Shown here: piece after piece, positions 30,943-38,877 of the stretch
How positions within the stretch are numbered: the stretch's first letter is position 1
Layout of the letters: the number at the start of each line of letters is the position of its first letter
Source: Balneola sp.
Lineage (GTDB): Bacteria > Bacteroidota > Rhodothermia > Balneolales > Balneolaceae
Length of the DNA stretch: 64,000 nt
NCBI GenBank assembly: GCA_002696035.1
Contig: NZQV01000006.1
Coordinates: forward strand, 1 to 64,000
Reading direction: 5' to 3'
The notes under the pieces: generated by a model
What the model saw: the letters and a program-made list of their open reading frames with translations, nothing else
What the model was told of the DNA's origin: nothing
Database searches by the model: none
Made by a program: the position numbers and the translations under genes

Positions 30943-32998
30943 CTACTTCAACTCACCTCTCACATCAATGGCATAGACTCCTTCTCCATCTTCCATAACG
31001 CTGAGAGGATTGATCTCGAGCTCTTTTATTTCCGGAAAATCGTTGGCGATTTGACTTAGTTTCATCAGAGCATCAACCACCGCTTCCTTATCCCTTGGAG
31101 ATAGGTTTCTCCACCCGTTTAGTTTTCGTCCGGCTTTGGTAGCATCTATGAGTTCCTGTGCACGGATGCTGTTCAGCGGGGCTATGGTCATTTCTACATC
31201 TTTATAGAGCTCCACATCGGTCCCCCCTGTACCAAATAGAACCAACGGGCCGAATTGATCATCCTGTATAAGTCCGATGATCACTTCTTGTGCATCTTCT
31301 ATCATCTGCTGGACTAAAACCCCTTTCATCTCTCCTTCCGCTTTTTTTACAGATCGCTCGATCTTTTCCCAGGCATCCCGAACTTCAGCTTCATTTTCTA
31401 TTCCAAGAATAACACCTCCCACATCCGCTTTATGCGTAATGGTATCCGAGACTAATTTCATGGCCGTTTTGCAGTTCATTTCCTTGGCGATCATTACTGC
31501 TTCGTCCATAGTTTTAGCTAGTTTCTGCTTGGGAAGTTGGATCCCATAGATCTGAAGTAATTCCTCCCAATCTTTGTTATCCACGGCTTTCCGGGCTGAC
31601 GGCTTATCCACCTCAATAATATTGGCATTCGATTCGTCTTCTTTCGTCAACCACTCACGTCGGGCATTCATCGCTGATAACAAAGATGCTGAACGTTCCG
31701 GGAAAGCGACATTGGGAATTCTTCTTTTTTGCAGAATTCTAAGTGCATCTTCTACGGAAGCTTTCCCCATAATGGAGGTGATCACGGTCTTTTTGTGAGC
31801 ACCGGCAACTTCGCCCACTACTTCAGCAAGACTTTCTGGCAAGAACCAATCTTGCGGAGCTTGTATAACCACCACGGCATCAACATTATCATCCGTAAGT
31901 AAAGCTTCCAGAGCCAAAGTATAAGTCCCCGGTCCGGAACCCGCTAATACATCTACAGGGTTATTTACACTGGCCGCTTTCGGGAGACGTTTTGATAAAT
32001 ATTCTTTAGTCCTGTCAGACAATTCAGCGATCTCAAGTCCCTTCTTTTCCAGGGCATCAACGGCCAGGATTGCCGGGCCTCCTGCATTAGTTAGCACAGC
32101 AACTCTTTTCCCTTTAGGCAGTGGTTGCCATGCCATCGCTCTGGCCCACTCAAACATTTCTTCAATAGTATCGGCTTCCTGAATTCCACAATACCTGAAT
32201 GCAGACTTATAAGCCTCAGCACTTCCCGCCAGCGCACCGGTATGAGAAGCCACTGCTCTAGCTCCGCTTTTTCCCTGGCCTCCTTTGAGTATCAAAAATG
32301 GTTTATCCTTTGCTGCTTTCCGGGCTTCTTCTAAGAATAACCTGCCATCCGAAACTCCTTCTATATATGAAGTAATCACTTTTGTCTGGGGATCCTCGGC
32401 AATACTTCCGATCATTTCAATTTCATTCACATCAATTTGATTACCCAGACTTACTATCCTTGAAAAACCGATCCCACTACCACTAGCCCAGTCAATAATT
32501 GCTGCAACCATAGCGCCGGAATGTGAAATAAAACCAATTTCACCGACTTCAGGCATTCCCACCACAAATGTTGTATTCACCGGAGTATGTGTATCTATAG
32601 TGCCAATACAATTTGGGCCAATGATCTTTATACCATATTCTGAGGCAACAGCTAACAACTCTTCTTCCAGCTGTTCTCCTTCTTCTCCTGTTTCACTGAA
32701 ACCTCCGGTAACAATTACCGCATGGTGTATTTCCCTTTCACCACACTCTTTCAACACGCCGGCAACTGCTTTGGCTGGAACCACAATTATAGCCAGATCT
32801 ACAGGATCGGGTACCTGACCTATCGTCTCATAACAGGTTTTGCCCAAAATTTCATAGGCATTGTGATTCACCGGATAAATACCACCCTTGTACCGATACT
32901 CAATTAAATTTCGAATTACACCGTACCCGAGTTTATGAGCATCTTGTGACGCCCCTACTACTGCTACCCCTTTTGGGGGCAAAGAATGGATTAGCCAT
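30943..32998 (-). CDS. ADP-forming acetate/acyl-CoA synthetase, with a possible N-terminal frameshift
   Basis: A fused alpha-beta NDP-forming acyl-CoA synthetase of about 684 residues. It has a CoA-binding domain (VAVVGASQD near 10, IGPNCIGTID near 125), SHTGALAG with the phosphohistidine near 250, and a C-terminal ATP-grasp domain (MKLVSDTITHKADVGGV and NPLSV). The long intact frame begins only at a TTG at 32982. The likely true start is ATG at 32998, giving MANPFFAPKGVAVV if one base is removed from the CCCCCAAAAGGGG run near 32970-32980. A sequencing error or an N-terminally altered gene are both possible. A perfect AAGACA-N4-TGTCTT site lies 22 bases upstream. Confidence 0.85.
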
Positions 32999-33019
32999 AT
33001 TTTTGATTGGTTTCATTTA

Positions 33020-33035
33020 AAGACACTTTTGTCTT
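33020..33035. promoter_or_regulatory. Perfect operator-like palindrome before the acyl-CoA synthetase
   Basis: AAGACA-CTTT-TGTCTT is the only exact palindrome of the set. It ends 22 bases upstream of the ATG at 32998 on the minus strand. Confidence 0.5.
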
Positions 33036-33119
33036 ATATAAGAAAAAACCAACATATAATCTTTGTGTAAAGACTAAGTGAATTCATTCCCAATCATCTG
33101 TGGCAACATACACCGAGTA

Positions 33120-34277
33120 CTAAAAATTCTTAATGAACCACGACTTCTCAGTAAGTACCTTTTCCCAATGCCGGATGATTCCTGATTTTTTCAGTTCCAG
33201 ATCATTCTTATAGAAATTCCCTTTCACCTTTTGAGCTTTATCAGCTCCCATGTCAAGAATGTAATCGCCCTCTCCCTCGAAAGACTTATTTGCTGCCTTC
33301 CCTGAAATATGTCTGCCAATATTATGGGCTACGATATCTCCCTGATGCTGCGCAAGAACTCCTGATTTTGGAAGACTCTCCCCATCTTCAGTGACGATCG
33401 AGATGATATCGCCGATGGCATAAACGTTGGGAAACTTGGTTTCCAGCGATTTCTCATCAACTTCAACCCAGCCCGATTTCCCGGTCAGACCTGCTTCTTC
33501 TATTACAGGAGGACATTTATGGTCCGGGGTAAATGTAAGCAGGTCAAACTCTACTTCTTTTCGTTCTTCCGTATCTGTTTTAAATGACAGGGAATTTTCA
33601 GAGCCTTCGAGCAGCTGATGATTCGGCATGTATTTTATGCCCTTCGACTTCAAAAGCTGAAGTACGTTTTCAGAAATTTCTTCCCCGGTAAAAGGCATAG
33701 GTTTAGATTCAGGAGTGTAGATCGTTATCTCAGCTCTTTCTTTTACCCCTTTTTCATACAGGTAATTATCTATGAGCATTGCAGCTTCATAAGGTGCTAC
33801 CGGCGATTTGTAAGGAAGCGAGGAAACTGTAATGGCAATGTTACCACCCTCAAAATCTTCCAGTTTGTCATAAAAGGCAGATGCGCCGTCGATGGTGTAG
33901 AAATTTTGGCCAAACTCATCAAGGTGGTGCTTTGATGATTGTTCCACGCCCAGGGAAATGATCATGTAATCCCCTATGTACTTCACTCCATCTACTTCTA
34001 CTGTTTTTTGCTCAGGATTCACAGAATCGATCTCACCAAAAACGAATTCTATTCCGCCTACTTCAGCATCTTTAGTGTCCCGATAAACCTGTTCTTCTTC
34101 CCTTTTGCCAACCATCAGCCAGGTCAGTGACGGAGCAAAAACATTCTTCCTGTTCCTTTCAAAAACCAGGATCCGCGCCAGGTTGATACCATCTTCATTT
34201 CCGATTTTTCTGTTGAGTTCTTTGGCTACATTTATTCCGCCAATCCCTCCGCCTAATACCAATATTGTCTTATCCAT
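33120..34277 (-). CDS. FAD-dependent oxidoreductase, SQR-like
   Basis: A 385-residue flavoprotein of the sulfide:quinone reductase / type II NADH dehydrogenase-like group. It has the dinucleotide-binding LVLGGGIGGINVAKEL at the N-terminus, a second nucleotide segment and FPNVYAIGDII near 295. Only one cysteine is visible (HKCPP near 260), so it lacks the cysteine pair that canonical SQR uses for sulfide. It lies beside an ArsR-rhodanese regulator, so persulfide or sulfide handling is likely, but the substrate is open. I chose the second ATG (MDKTIL). Confidence 0.82.
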   Translation of the reverse strand: MDKTILVLGGGIGGINVAKELNRKIGNEDGINLARILVFERNRKNVFAPSLTWLMVGKREEEQVYRDTKDAEVGGIEFVFGEIDSVNPEQKTVEVDGVKYIGDYMIISLGVEQSSKHHLDEFGQNFYTIDGASAFYDKLEDFEGGNIAITVSSLPYKSPVAPYEAAMLIDNYLYEKGVKERAEITIYTPESKPMPFTGEEISENVLQLLKSKGIKYMPNHQLLEGSENSLSFKTDTEERKEVEFDLLTFTPDHKCPPVIEEAGLTGKSGWVEVDEKSLETKFPNVYAIGDIISIVTEDGESLPKSGVLAQHQGDIVAHNIGRHISGKAANKSFEGEGDYILDMGADKAQKVKGNFYKNDLELKKSGIIRHWEKVLTEKSWFIKNF

Positions 34278-34328
34278 CATGCTGTTATTTATATGTTTGA
34301 ACTTCCATTTTGATCTAAAATTTACCCG

Positions 34329-34988
34329 TTAGCTTTCTACGGGTAATCCACTTTCCTGCCATTCGGGGAAACCATATTCCAGTCTTTTTGCCTTAAACCC
34401 ATTCTTATTCAAATAATTAACGGCTTCATCTGCCATCAGGCATAAAGGCCCCCTGCAGTAGGCAACCACTTCTATGTCACCTGACAACTCTTCCAGTCGT
34501 TCATGTAGATTTTTTTCAGGAATAGACAACGCTCTTTTTATGTGTCCCTTTCTGTATTCATCCTCAGGCCTCACATCAATGACAACCACATCATCATGCT
34601 CCATTTTTTCAAGAAGTTCCGATTTGGATATCATCTCAAATTCCTCACTTTTGCTTCTGTAATCTTTCAGCAGACTGTTGACCTCTCCATTATTGGCAAA
34701 TCCCAGATTTCGTAAAGCGCTCCAGGCATTAAAAACATCTACGGAGATCAGTTTATAGTAGATGTACTTTCCCTTTCTTTCTGCCTTCACCAGCTTCGCA
34801 TGCTTCAGTACCTGTAAATGCTGAGAGGCATTCGCCACACTCAGAGTCGTATTCTTTGAAATGTATTCTACCGGAGCCGGACCTTGTGCCAGCAGATCCA
34901 ATATCTCAAGCCGATGTGGATTCCCAAGCGCTTTGGTCATCTCTGACATTTCTTTATAAATAGCCGTTTTGAATTCTCGTGCTGTCAT
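34329..34988 (-). CDS. ArsR-family regulator with C-terminal rhodanese domain
   Basis: A 219-residue fusion. Residues about 1-95 form an ArsR winged helix (LGNPHRLEILDLLAQGP and SVANASQHLQVLKHAKLV). Residues about 120-218 form a rhodanese domain with active-site loop CRGPLC, which can carry a persulfide. There are no other cysteines, so sensing is probably through the rhodanese loop. The ATG at 34988 follows AGGAG by a short gap; the longer frame from 35066 lacks this. An 11-bp perfect inverted repeat lies 43 bases upstream. It is co-directional with the SQR-like gene. Confidence 0.92.
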   Translation of the reverse strand: MTAREFKTAIYKEMSEMTKALGNPHRLEILDLLAQGPAPVEYISKNTTLSVANASQHLQVLKHAKLVKAERKGKYIYYKLISVDVFNAWSALRNLGFANNGEVNSLLKDYRSKSEEFEMISKSELLEKMEHDDVVVIDVRPEDEYRKGHIKRALSIPEKNLHERLEELSGDIEVVAYCRGPLCLMADEAVNYLNKNGFKAKRLEYGFPEWQESGLPVES

Positions 34989-35030
34989 GTCTCCTAATTT
35001 AAGTTGGTAGATAATACGTGTTAATAATAT

Positions 35031-35056
35031 AACATTCAATAAGTCTATTGAATGTT
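35031..35056. promoter_or_regulatory. Likely operator of the ArsR-rhodanese regulator
   Basis: AACATTCAATA-AGTC-TATTGAATGTT is a perfect 11-bp inverted repeat with a 4-base centre, in the gap between the regulator and the divergent membrane-protein/thioredoxin operon. It has the AT-rich form typical of ArsR/BigR-type sites. One mismatch extends it by several bases each way. Confidence 0.7.
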
Positions 35057-35207
35057 GTATTAGCAATTCATTCTATGATTTGGCAGTTTTTCTACTCTTT
35101 AGATTTTGTTTGGAAAGCAAGACTGAACCTCTTGTTTATCGATCAGAAGGTTTTGGGGCTTTAGCGATATGAATTGAAGTTCTAATTAACCAGCACCAAA
35201 CTCTCTT

Positions 35208-35297
35208 CTCCAATTAGGGACAGGAAAACCAATTGCTGTTGCTTCCTGGGAGGAGAACGAGGTGTTGTAACCTGTTATAACAACTACCCTCCTTCCC
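35208..35297 (+). promoter_or_regulatory. Possible structured leader before the thioredoxin operon
   Basis: Two stems overlap. Stem A pairs CAGGAA (35221-35226) with TTCCTG (35243-35248) and CTCC (35208-35211) with GGAG (35249-35252). Stem B pairs GGGAGGAG (35248-35255) with CTCCTTCCC (35289-35297). They cannot form together, as in attenuators. The rest of the 356-base gap 34989-35344 holds the ArsR operator and no gene. Confidence 0.3.
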
Positions 35298-35344
35298 GCA
35301 AATAGCTTTAATATAGTCTTCACATTAAAACCGTATTTATTGGT

Positions 35345-35599
35345 ATGAAATCAATGAGTAAGACAACAATTTTTTCGAACTGGCACACCATGCGCTGGGT
35401 GGCGTTTTCCTTAGGGATCTTTCTGGCAGTGATGGCCATCTGGTACAAAGATATCGTAACCGGTTTCCTGAGTGCGTTCTTCGTATTCCAGGCCGTTACC
35501 AATACCGGATGCATGGTATCCCAGTCTTGTGGAGTTCCCCGACAACAGGACTCCCAATCCAACGAAGAATCTGAAATCAAATATACTGAGGTTAAGTAG
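35345..35599 (+). CDS. Small two-helix membrane protein, YgaP/DUF2892-like
   Basis: An 84-residue protein with two hydrophobic segments (about residues 18-33 and 38-53) and cysteines in NTGCMVSQSCGVP. This resembles membrane partners of rhodanese and sulfur-trafficking proteins (YgaP or DUF2892 type), but the match is loose. It begins the operon with thioredoxin, OsmC and Dps. A second ATG at 35354 is possible. Confidence 0.7.
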   Translation: MKSMSKTTIFSNWHTMRWVAFSLGIFLAVMAIWYKDIVTGFLSAFFVFQAVTNTGCMVSQSCGVPRQQDSQSNEESEIKYTEVK

Positions 35600-35605
35600 A
35601 AGATC

Positions 35606-35929
35606 ATGGCAAACGCAGAAGCAAAAAAAGCATCATTCAACGACATTATTAACGAAGACACACCGGTATTGGTTGATTTTTACGCCGACTGGTGCGCCCC
35701 CTGCAAAATGATGACCCCAATCTTGCAGCAGCTGAAAAGCGAAATGGGCGATAAAATCAACATTATCAAAATTGACACGGAACGAAATCCGGATGTAGCT
35801 ATCAAATATCAGGTTCGTGGAATCCCAAATCTGATCCTTTTCCGAAAAGGAGAATTACTTTGGCAGCAAGCAGGCGTGGTTCAGATGCCGCAATTAAAGC
35901 AGATCATAGAACAAAAACTGGAGCAGTGA
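35606..35929 (+). CDS. trxA: Thioredoxin
   Basis: A 107-residue thioredoxin with active site ADWCAPCK near residues 29-36, cis-proline in RGIPNLILF near 70-78 and no signal peptide, so it is cytosolic. Its TGA overlaps the ATG of the OsmC gene (TGATG), so the two are coupled. In this operon it likely reduces persulfides or peroxides together with OsmC. Confidence 0.95.
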   Translation: MANAEAKKASFNDIINEDTPVLVDFYADWCAPCKMMTPILQQLKSEMGDKINIIKIDTERNPDVAIKYQVRGIPNLILFRKGELLWQQAGVVQMPQLKQIIEQKLEQ

Positions 35930-36381
35930 TGGCTGAACTGATCAAACACACCTATGATGTTGAACTGAATTGGGATGAAGGACGGCAGGGAACACTTCAG
36001 TCCTATAAATTGAATGATTCTATTGAAGTTGCTACTCCTCCCGAATTTCCCGGTGGAGTGGATGGTATCTGGAGTCCGGAGCATTTGTTTGTGGCCTCGG
36101 TGAGTAGCTGTTTTATGACCACTTTTACGGCCATCGCAGAATATTCGAAGCTGGATTTTGAAGAACTTACTGTGCCCGCTACAGGTTTGATGAGCAACGA
36201 GTCTGGCAAGTTTGCCATGACTGAAATTGTATTACAGCCAAAGTTGATTATCACCGATGAAGATCAAAAAGAGAAAGCACTGAGAATTTTACAAAAAGCG
36301 GAACAAGCCTGCCTCATCACCCGGTCCATCAAAACAGACGTAAAACTGGAGCCGGAAGTAGTTGTTACAGCATTAACTTAA
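35929..36381 (+). CDS. OsmC/Ohr-family peroxiredoxin
   Basis: A 150-residue OsmC-like protein. The redox cysteines are in VASVSSCFMTTF near residue 60 and EQACLITRSI near 126, and the GVDGIWSPEHLFVAS segment is typical. Such proteins reduce organic hydroperoxides or persulfides with thiols. The start at 35929 is fixed by overlap with the thioredoxin stop and by the motif-matching N-terminus. Confidence 0.9.
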   Translation: MAELIKHTYDVELNWDEGRQGTLQSYKLNDSIEVATPPEFPGGVDGIWSPEHLFVASVSSCFMTTFTAIAEYSKLDFEELTVPATGLMSNESGKFAMTEIVLQPKLIITDEDQKEKALRILQKAEQACLITRSIKTDVKLEPEVVVTALT

Positions 36382-36396
36382 AAGGGAGAAAAGACA

Positions 36397-36876
36397 ATGA
36401 GCACTTTAAATAACATTGGTTTAGACAAAGATAAATCCAAAAAACTGTCCGATAAACTTGGTGTTCTTTTAGCCAGTTATACCGTTTTCTATCAAAATAC
36501 ACGTGGATATCACTGGAACATAAAAGGGAAAAGCTTTTTTGAACTTCATGTCAAATTTGAGGAACTGTACAACGATCTCTTCGTGAAGATTGATGACGTA
36601 GCAGAGCGTATCCTCACCCTTGGGTTTACACCTGAACACCGATATTCAGAATACGTATCAAGATCATTGATCAAGGAAAGCGTAAAAGTCACCGATGGAG
36701 AAAAAGCCGTTGATGAAATTCTGGATGCCTTCAAAGCGTTGATAACATTGCAACGTGAAATTCTTGATCTTTCAGACGATGCCGACGATGAGGGCACAAA
36801 TGCTATGATGAGCGATTACATCAGCGAGCAAGAAAAACTGGTCTGGATGTATTCCTCCTATGCTCATAAGCAATAA
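36397..36876 (+). CDS. dps: Dps family ferritin-like protein
   Basis: A 159-residue Dps. Ferroxidase-site residues lie in QNTRGYHWNIKGKSFFELHVKFEELYND (about 31-58) and helices are those of the DNA-protecting dodecamer family. It stores iron and protects DNA from peroxide. It follows OsmC by 15 bases, with GGGAGAA before the ATG, in an oxidative-stress operon. Confidence 0.94.
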   Translation: MSTLNNIGLDKDKSKKLSDKLGVLLASYTVFYQNTRGYHWNIKGKSFFELHVKFEELYNDLFVKIDDVAERILTLGFTPEHRYSEYVSRSLIKESVKVTDGEKAVDEILDAFKALITLQREILDLSDDADDEGTNAMMSDYISEQEKLVWMYSSYAHKQ

Positions 36877-36925
36877 TCCCATTATTGAATAAATCAAAAA
36901 TCATCAATTCTAAATCACAAATTCT

Positions 36926-37312
36926 ATGTCGTACCATTTCAGTAAAACCTTAGATCTCAGCTTTGATGAAGCCATCGAGAAAACTACAGCTGAACTCAAA
37001 GAAGAAGGATTTGGAGTGCTTACCGAAATTGACATCAAAGATACGCTGAAGAAAAAGCTGGATGTAGATTTCAGAAAATACCAGATTTTAGGAGCTTGCA
37101 ATCCGCCAAACGCCTACAAAGCACTGCAGGCAGAGGGCCACATCGGGCTGATGTTGCCATGTAATGTGATCGTTCAGGAGCATGAAGACGGCTCAGTGGA
37201 AGTCTCCGCTGTAGACCCTGTCGCTTCTATGCAGGCCATTGAAAACAAAGACCTCGGCGAGGTAGCAGATACCGTTCGCGGAATGCTCAAAAATGTTATT
37301 GACCGGTTGTAA
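36926..37312 (+). CDS. DUF302 protein
   Basis: A 128-residue DUF302 protein. The segments FDEAIEKTTAELKEEGFGVLTEID, YQILGACNPPNAYKAL and IGLMLPCNVIVQE are diagnostic. DUF302 proteins are found with sulfur and metal stress genes; function is unknown. The two cysteines may matter for redox or metal. It ends the operon at a clear terminator. Confidence 0.92.
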   Translation: MSYHFSKTLDLSFDEAIEKTTAELKEEGFGVLTEIDIKDTLKKKLDVDFRKYQILGACNPPNAYKALQAEGHIGLMLPCNVIVQEHEDGSVEVSAVDPVASMQAIENKDLGEVADTVRGMLKNVIDRL

Positions 37313-37349
37313 ACTTTCTGCTTGCTTTACCTTTTATTCATGAAATTAC

Positions 37350-37386
37350 AAAGCCACGGAGCATGCTTCGTGGCTTTTAATTTTTT
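37350..37386 (+). terminator. Intrinsic terminator after DUF302
   Basis: AAAGCCACG-GAGCATGCT-TCGTGGCTTTT forms a strong stem, followed by AATTTTTT. It closes the YgaP-like - trxA - osmC - dps - DUF302 operon. Confidence 0.8.
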
Positions 37387-37445
37387 GTGAATTCGGTCTT
37401 TCCCCAATCTTTTCAGGAACACTAAAAAAACCTTCCTAAAAACTG

Positions 37446-37453
37446 TATCTTTG
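37446..37453 (+). promoter_or_regulatory. Candidate -7 box before dusB
   Basis: TATCTTTG fits TAnnTTTG exactly and lies 40 bases before the ATG at 37493. The -33 element is not clear. Confidence 0.4.
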
Positions 37454-37492
37454 TATCTCATTACAGCAAATTTAAAAGAGATACTTCCAAAT

Positions 37493-38482
37493 ATGAACAT
37501 TGGTCCCATCGAATTACCAGAGCAGCCTTTATTCCTCGCACCCATGGAGGACGTTACCGATTCGCCCTTCCGCCAAATTTGTCGGCGAAAAGGAGCGGAT
37601 ATAGTCTTCACTGAATTCATCAGTTCAGAAGCCATTATCAGGGATTCTGACATTGCCATGCAAAAAATGGATTTCGAGGAAATGGAACGACCCTTTGGTG
37701 TACAGATTTTCGGCGGCCGGGAAGAAGCCATGGAAGGGGCCGCAAAAGTAGCTGTAAATCAGAATCCAGATCTTGTGGATATCAATTTCGGGTGTCCGGT
37801 TTATAAGATCGTAAAAAAAGGAGCTGGAGCGGGTTGCCTTAAAGATCTCTCGATGATGGAACGGATGGCGGGAACCGTTGTGGATGCCGTGAAAGACCGA
37901 CCTGTCACGGTAAAAACCAGATTGGGATGGGATGACAATACCATCAAAATTCAGGAAGTGGCTTTGATGTTACAAAAGCTTGGAGTGAAGGCCCTCACCG
38001 TTCACGCCCGTACCCGTGCTCAAAAATACAAAGGGGATGCTAGATGGGAATGGCTCAAAAAACTAAAAAACACCCCCGGACTTGAGATCCCTATTATTGG
38101 AAATGGGGATGTTACCTCGCCTGAACTGGCTAAGAAAATGTTTGAAGAAACCGGCGTGGATGGAGTTATGATTGGTCGCGGAGCCATTGGGAATCCCTGG
38201 ATCTTTGAGCAAACCCGCCATTATCTGGAAACCGGGGAATTATTACCCGACCCAAGTGTACGTCAACGCGTAGATTTATGTGCCGAACAACTTCGGTTGT
38301 CGGTTCAACAACATGGCGAACGATACGGCGTCATCATCATGAAAAAACATTACGGGCAATATTTGAAGGGCGTTCGAAACGGCAAAAATCTCCGCATGCA
38401 GCTCATGGAGCACGATGAAATGGATCCGATCCTGGAGCTTTTGCTTAATTTTGATGAGACCGAAATTCACGCCGTAGCATAA
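37493..38482 (+). CDS. dusB: tRNA-dihydrouridine synthase
   Basis: A 329-residue FMN enzyme that reduces uridines in tRNA. It has LFLAPMEDVTDSPFRQICR near the start, DINFGCPVYKIVKKGAGAG near 100-118 with the catalytic cysteine, LTVHARTRAQ near 180 and GNGDVTS with GVMIGRGAIGNPW near 205-240. The family resemblance is to the DusB group. The ATG at 37493 gives MNIGPIELPE, the normal start; an ATG at 37451 lies in the promoter. Confidence 0.93.
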   Translation: MNIGPIELPEQPLFLAPMEDVTDSPFRQICRRKGADIVFTEFISSEAIIRDSDIAMQKMDFEEMERPFGVQIFGGREEAMEGAAKVAVNQNPDLVDINFGCPVYKIVKKGAGAGCLKDLSMMERMAGTVVDAVKDRPVTVKTRLGWDDNTIKIQEVALMLQKLGVKALTVHARTRAQKYKGDARWEWLKKLKNTPGLEIPIIGNGDVTSPELAKKMFEETGVDGVMIGRGAIGNPWIFEQTRHYLETGELLPDPSVRQRVDLCAEQLRLSVQQHGERYGVIIMKKHYGQYLKGVRNGKNLRMQLMEHDEMDPILELLLNFDETEIHAVA

Positions 38483-38631
38483 ATGATATCGTTGTATTGC
38501 CAATTAAATACACCCGTTTCTGGTTCCAGAAATTTCACTTAATCAGAAACCATAGATCGCCCCATATCCTTTTGAATCTTTGGGAAAGTTCAGTCGTACT
38601 AAATGTTTCACCTAACTAAACTACCCATACC

Positions 38632-38832
38632 ATGTTTACACGACTTGCCCGACTCCTTAACTCATTTATTGGCGCATCTGCTATAGCGGCCGCTCCCCTA
38701 AAAGCCATTTCAGGGATTGTGATAAGTTTAATTGTTCCTTATCTCCTTTATGCTTTTCTGGGAGGATTTGGAATAGCCCTTGCACTGGTCGGGTTGATCT
38801 GGGGTACTGTTTGGCTTTCGAAAAAGAAGTGA
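38632..38832 (+). CDS. Small hydrophobic protein (66 residues)
   Basis: A short protein with one long hydrophobic hairpin (about residues 27-62) and a KKK tail, so a two-helix inner-membrane protein. No family is recognised. It has a run of 150 bases before it and ends shortly before the convergent serS; coding potential looks real because composition is smooth and hydrophobic segments are clean, but evidence is limited. Confidence 0.55.
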   Translation: MFTRLARLLNSFIGASAIAAAPLKAISGIVISLIVPYLLYAFLGGFGIALALVGLIWGTVWLSKKK

Positions 38833-38877
38833 TTTGGTGAAATAGTAAATACCCTCTTCATCAAATCACTATATCAC

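Noticed and set aside
33120-34277. Calling the flavoprotein a true sulfide:quinone reductase
   Set aside because: Only one cysteine is visible, while the enzyme needs a redox-active pair.
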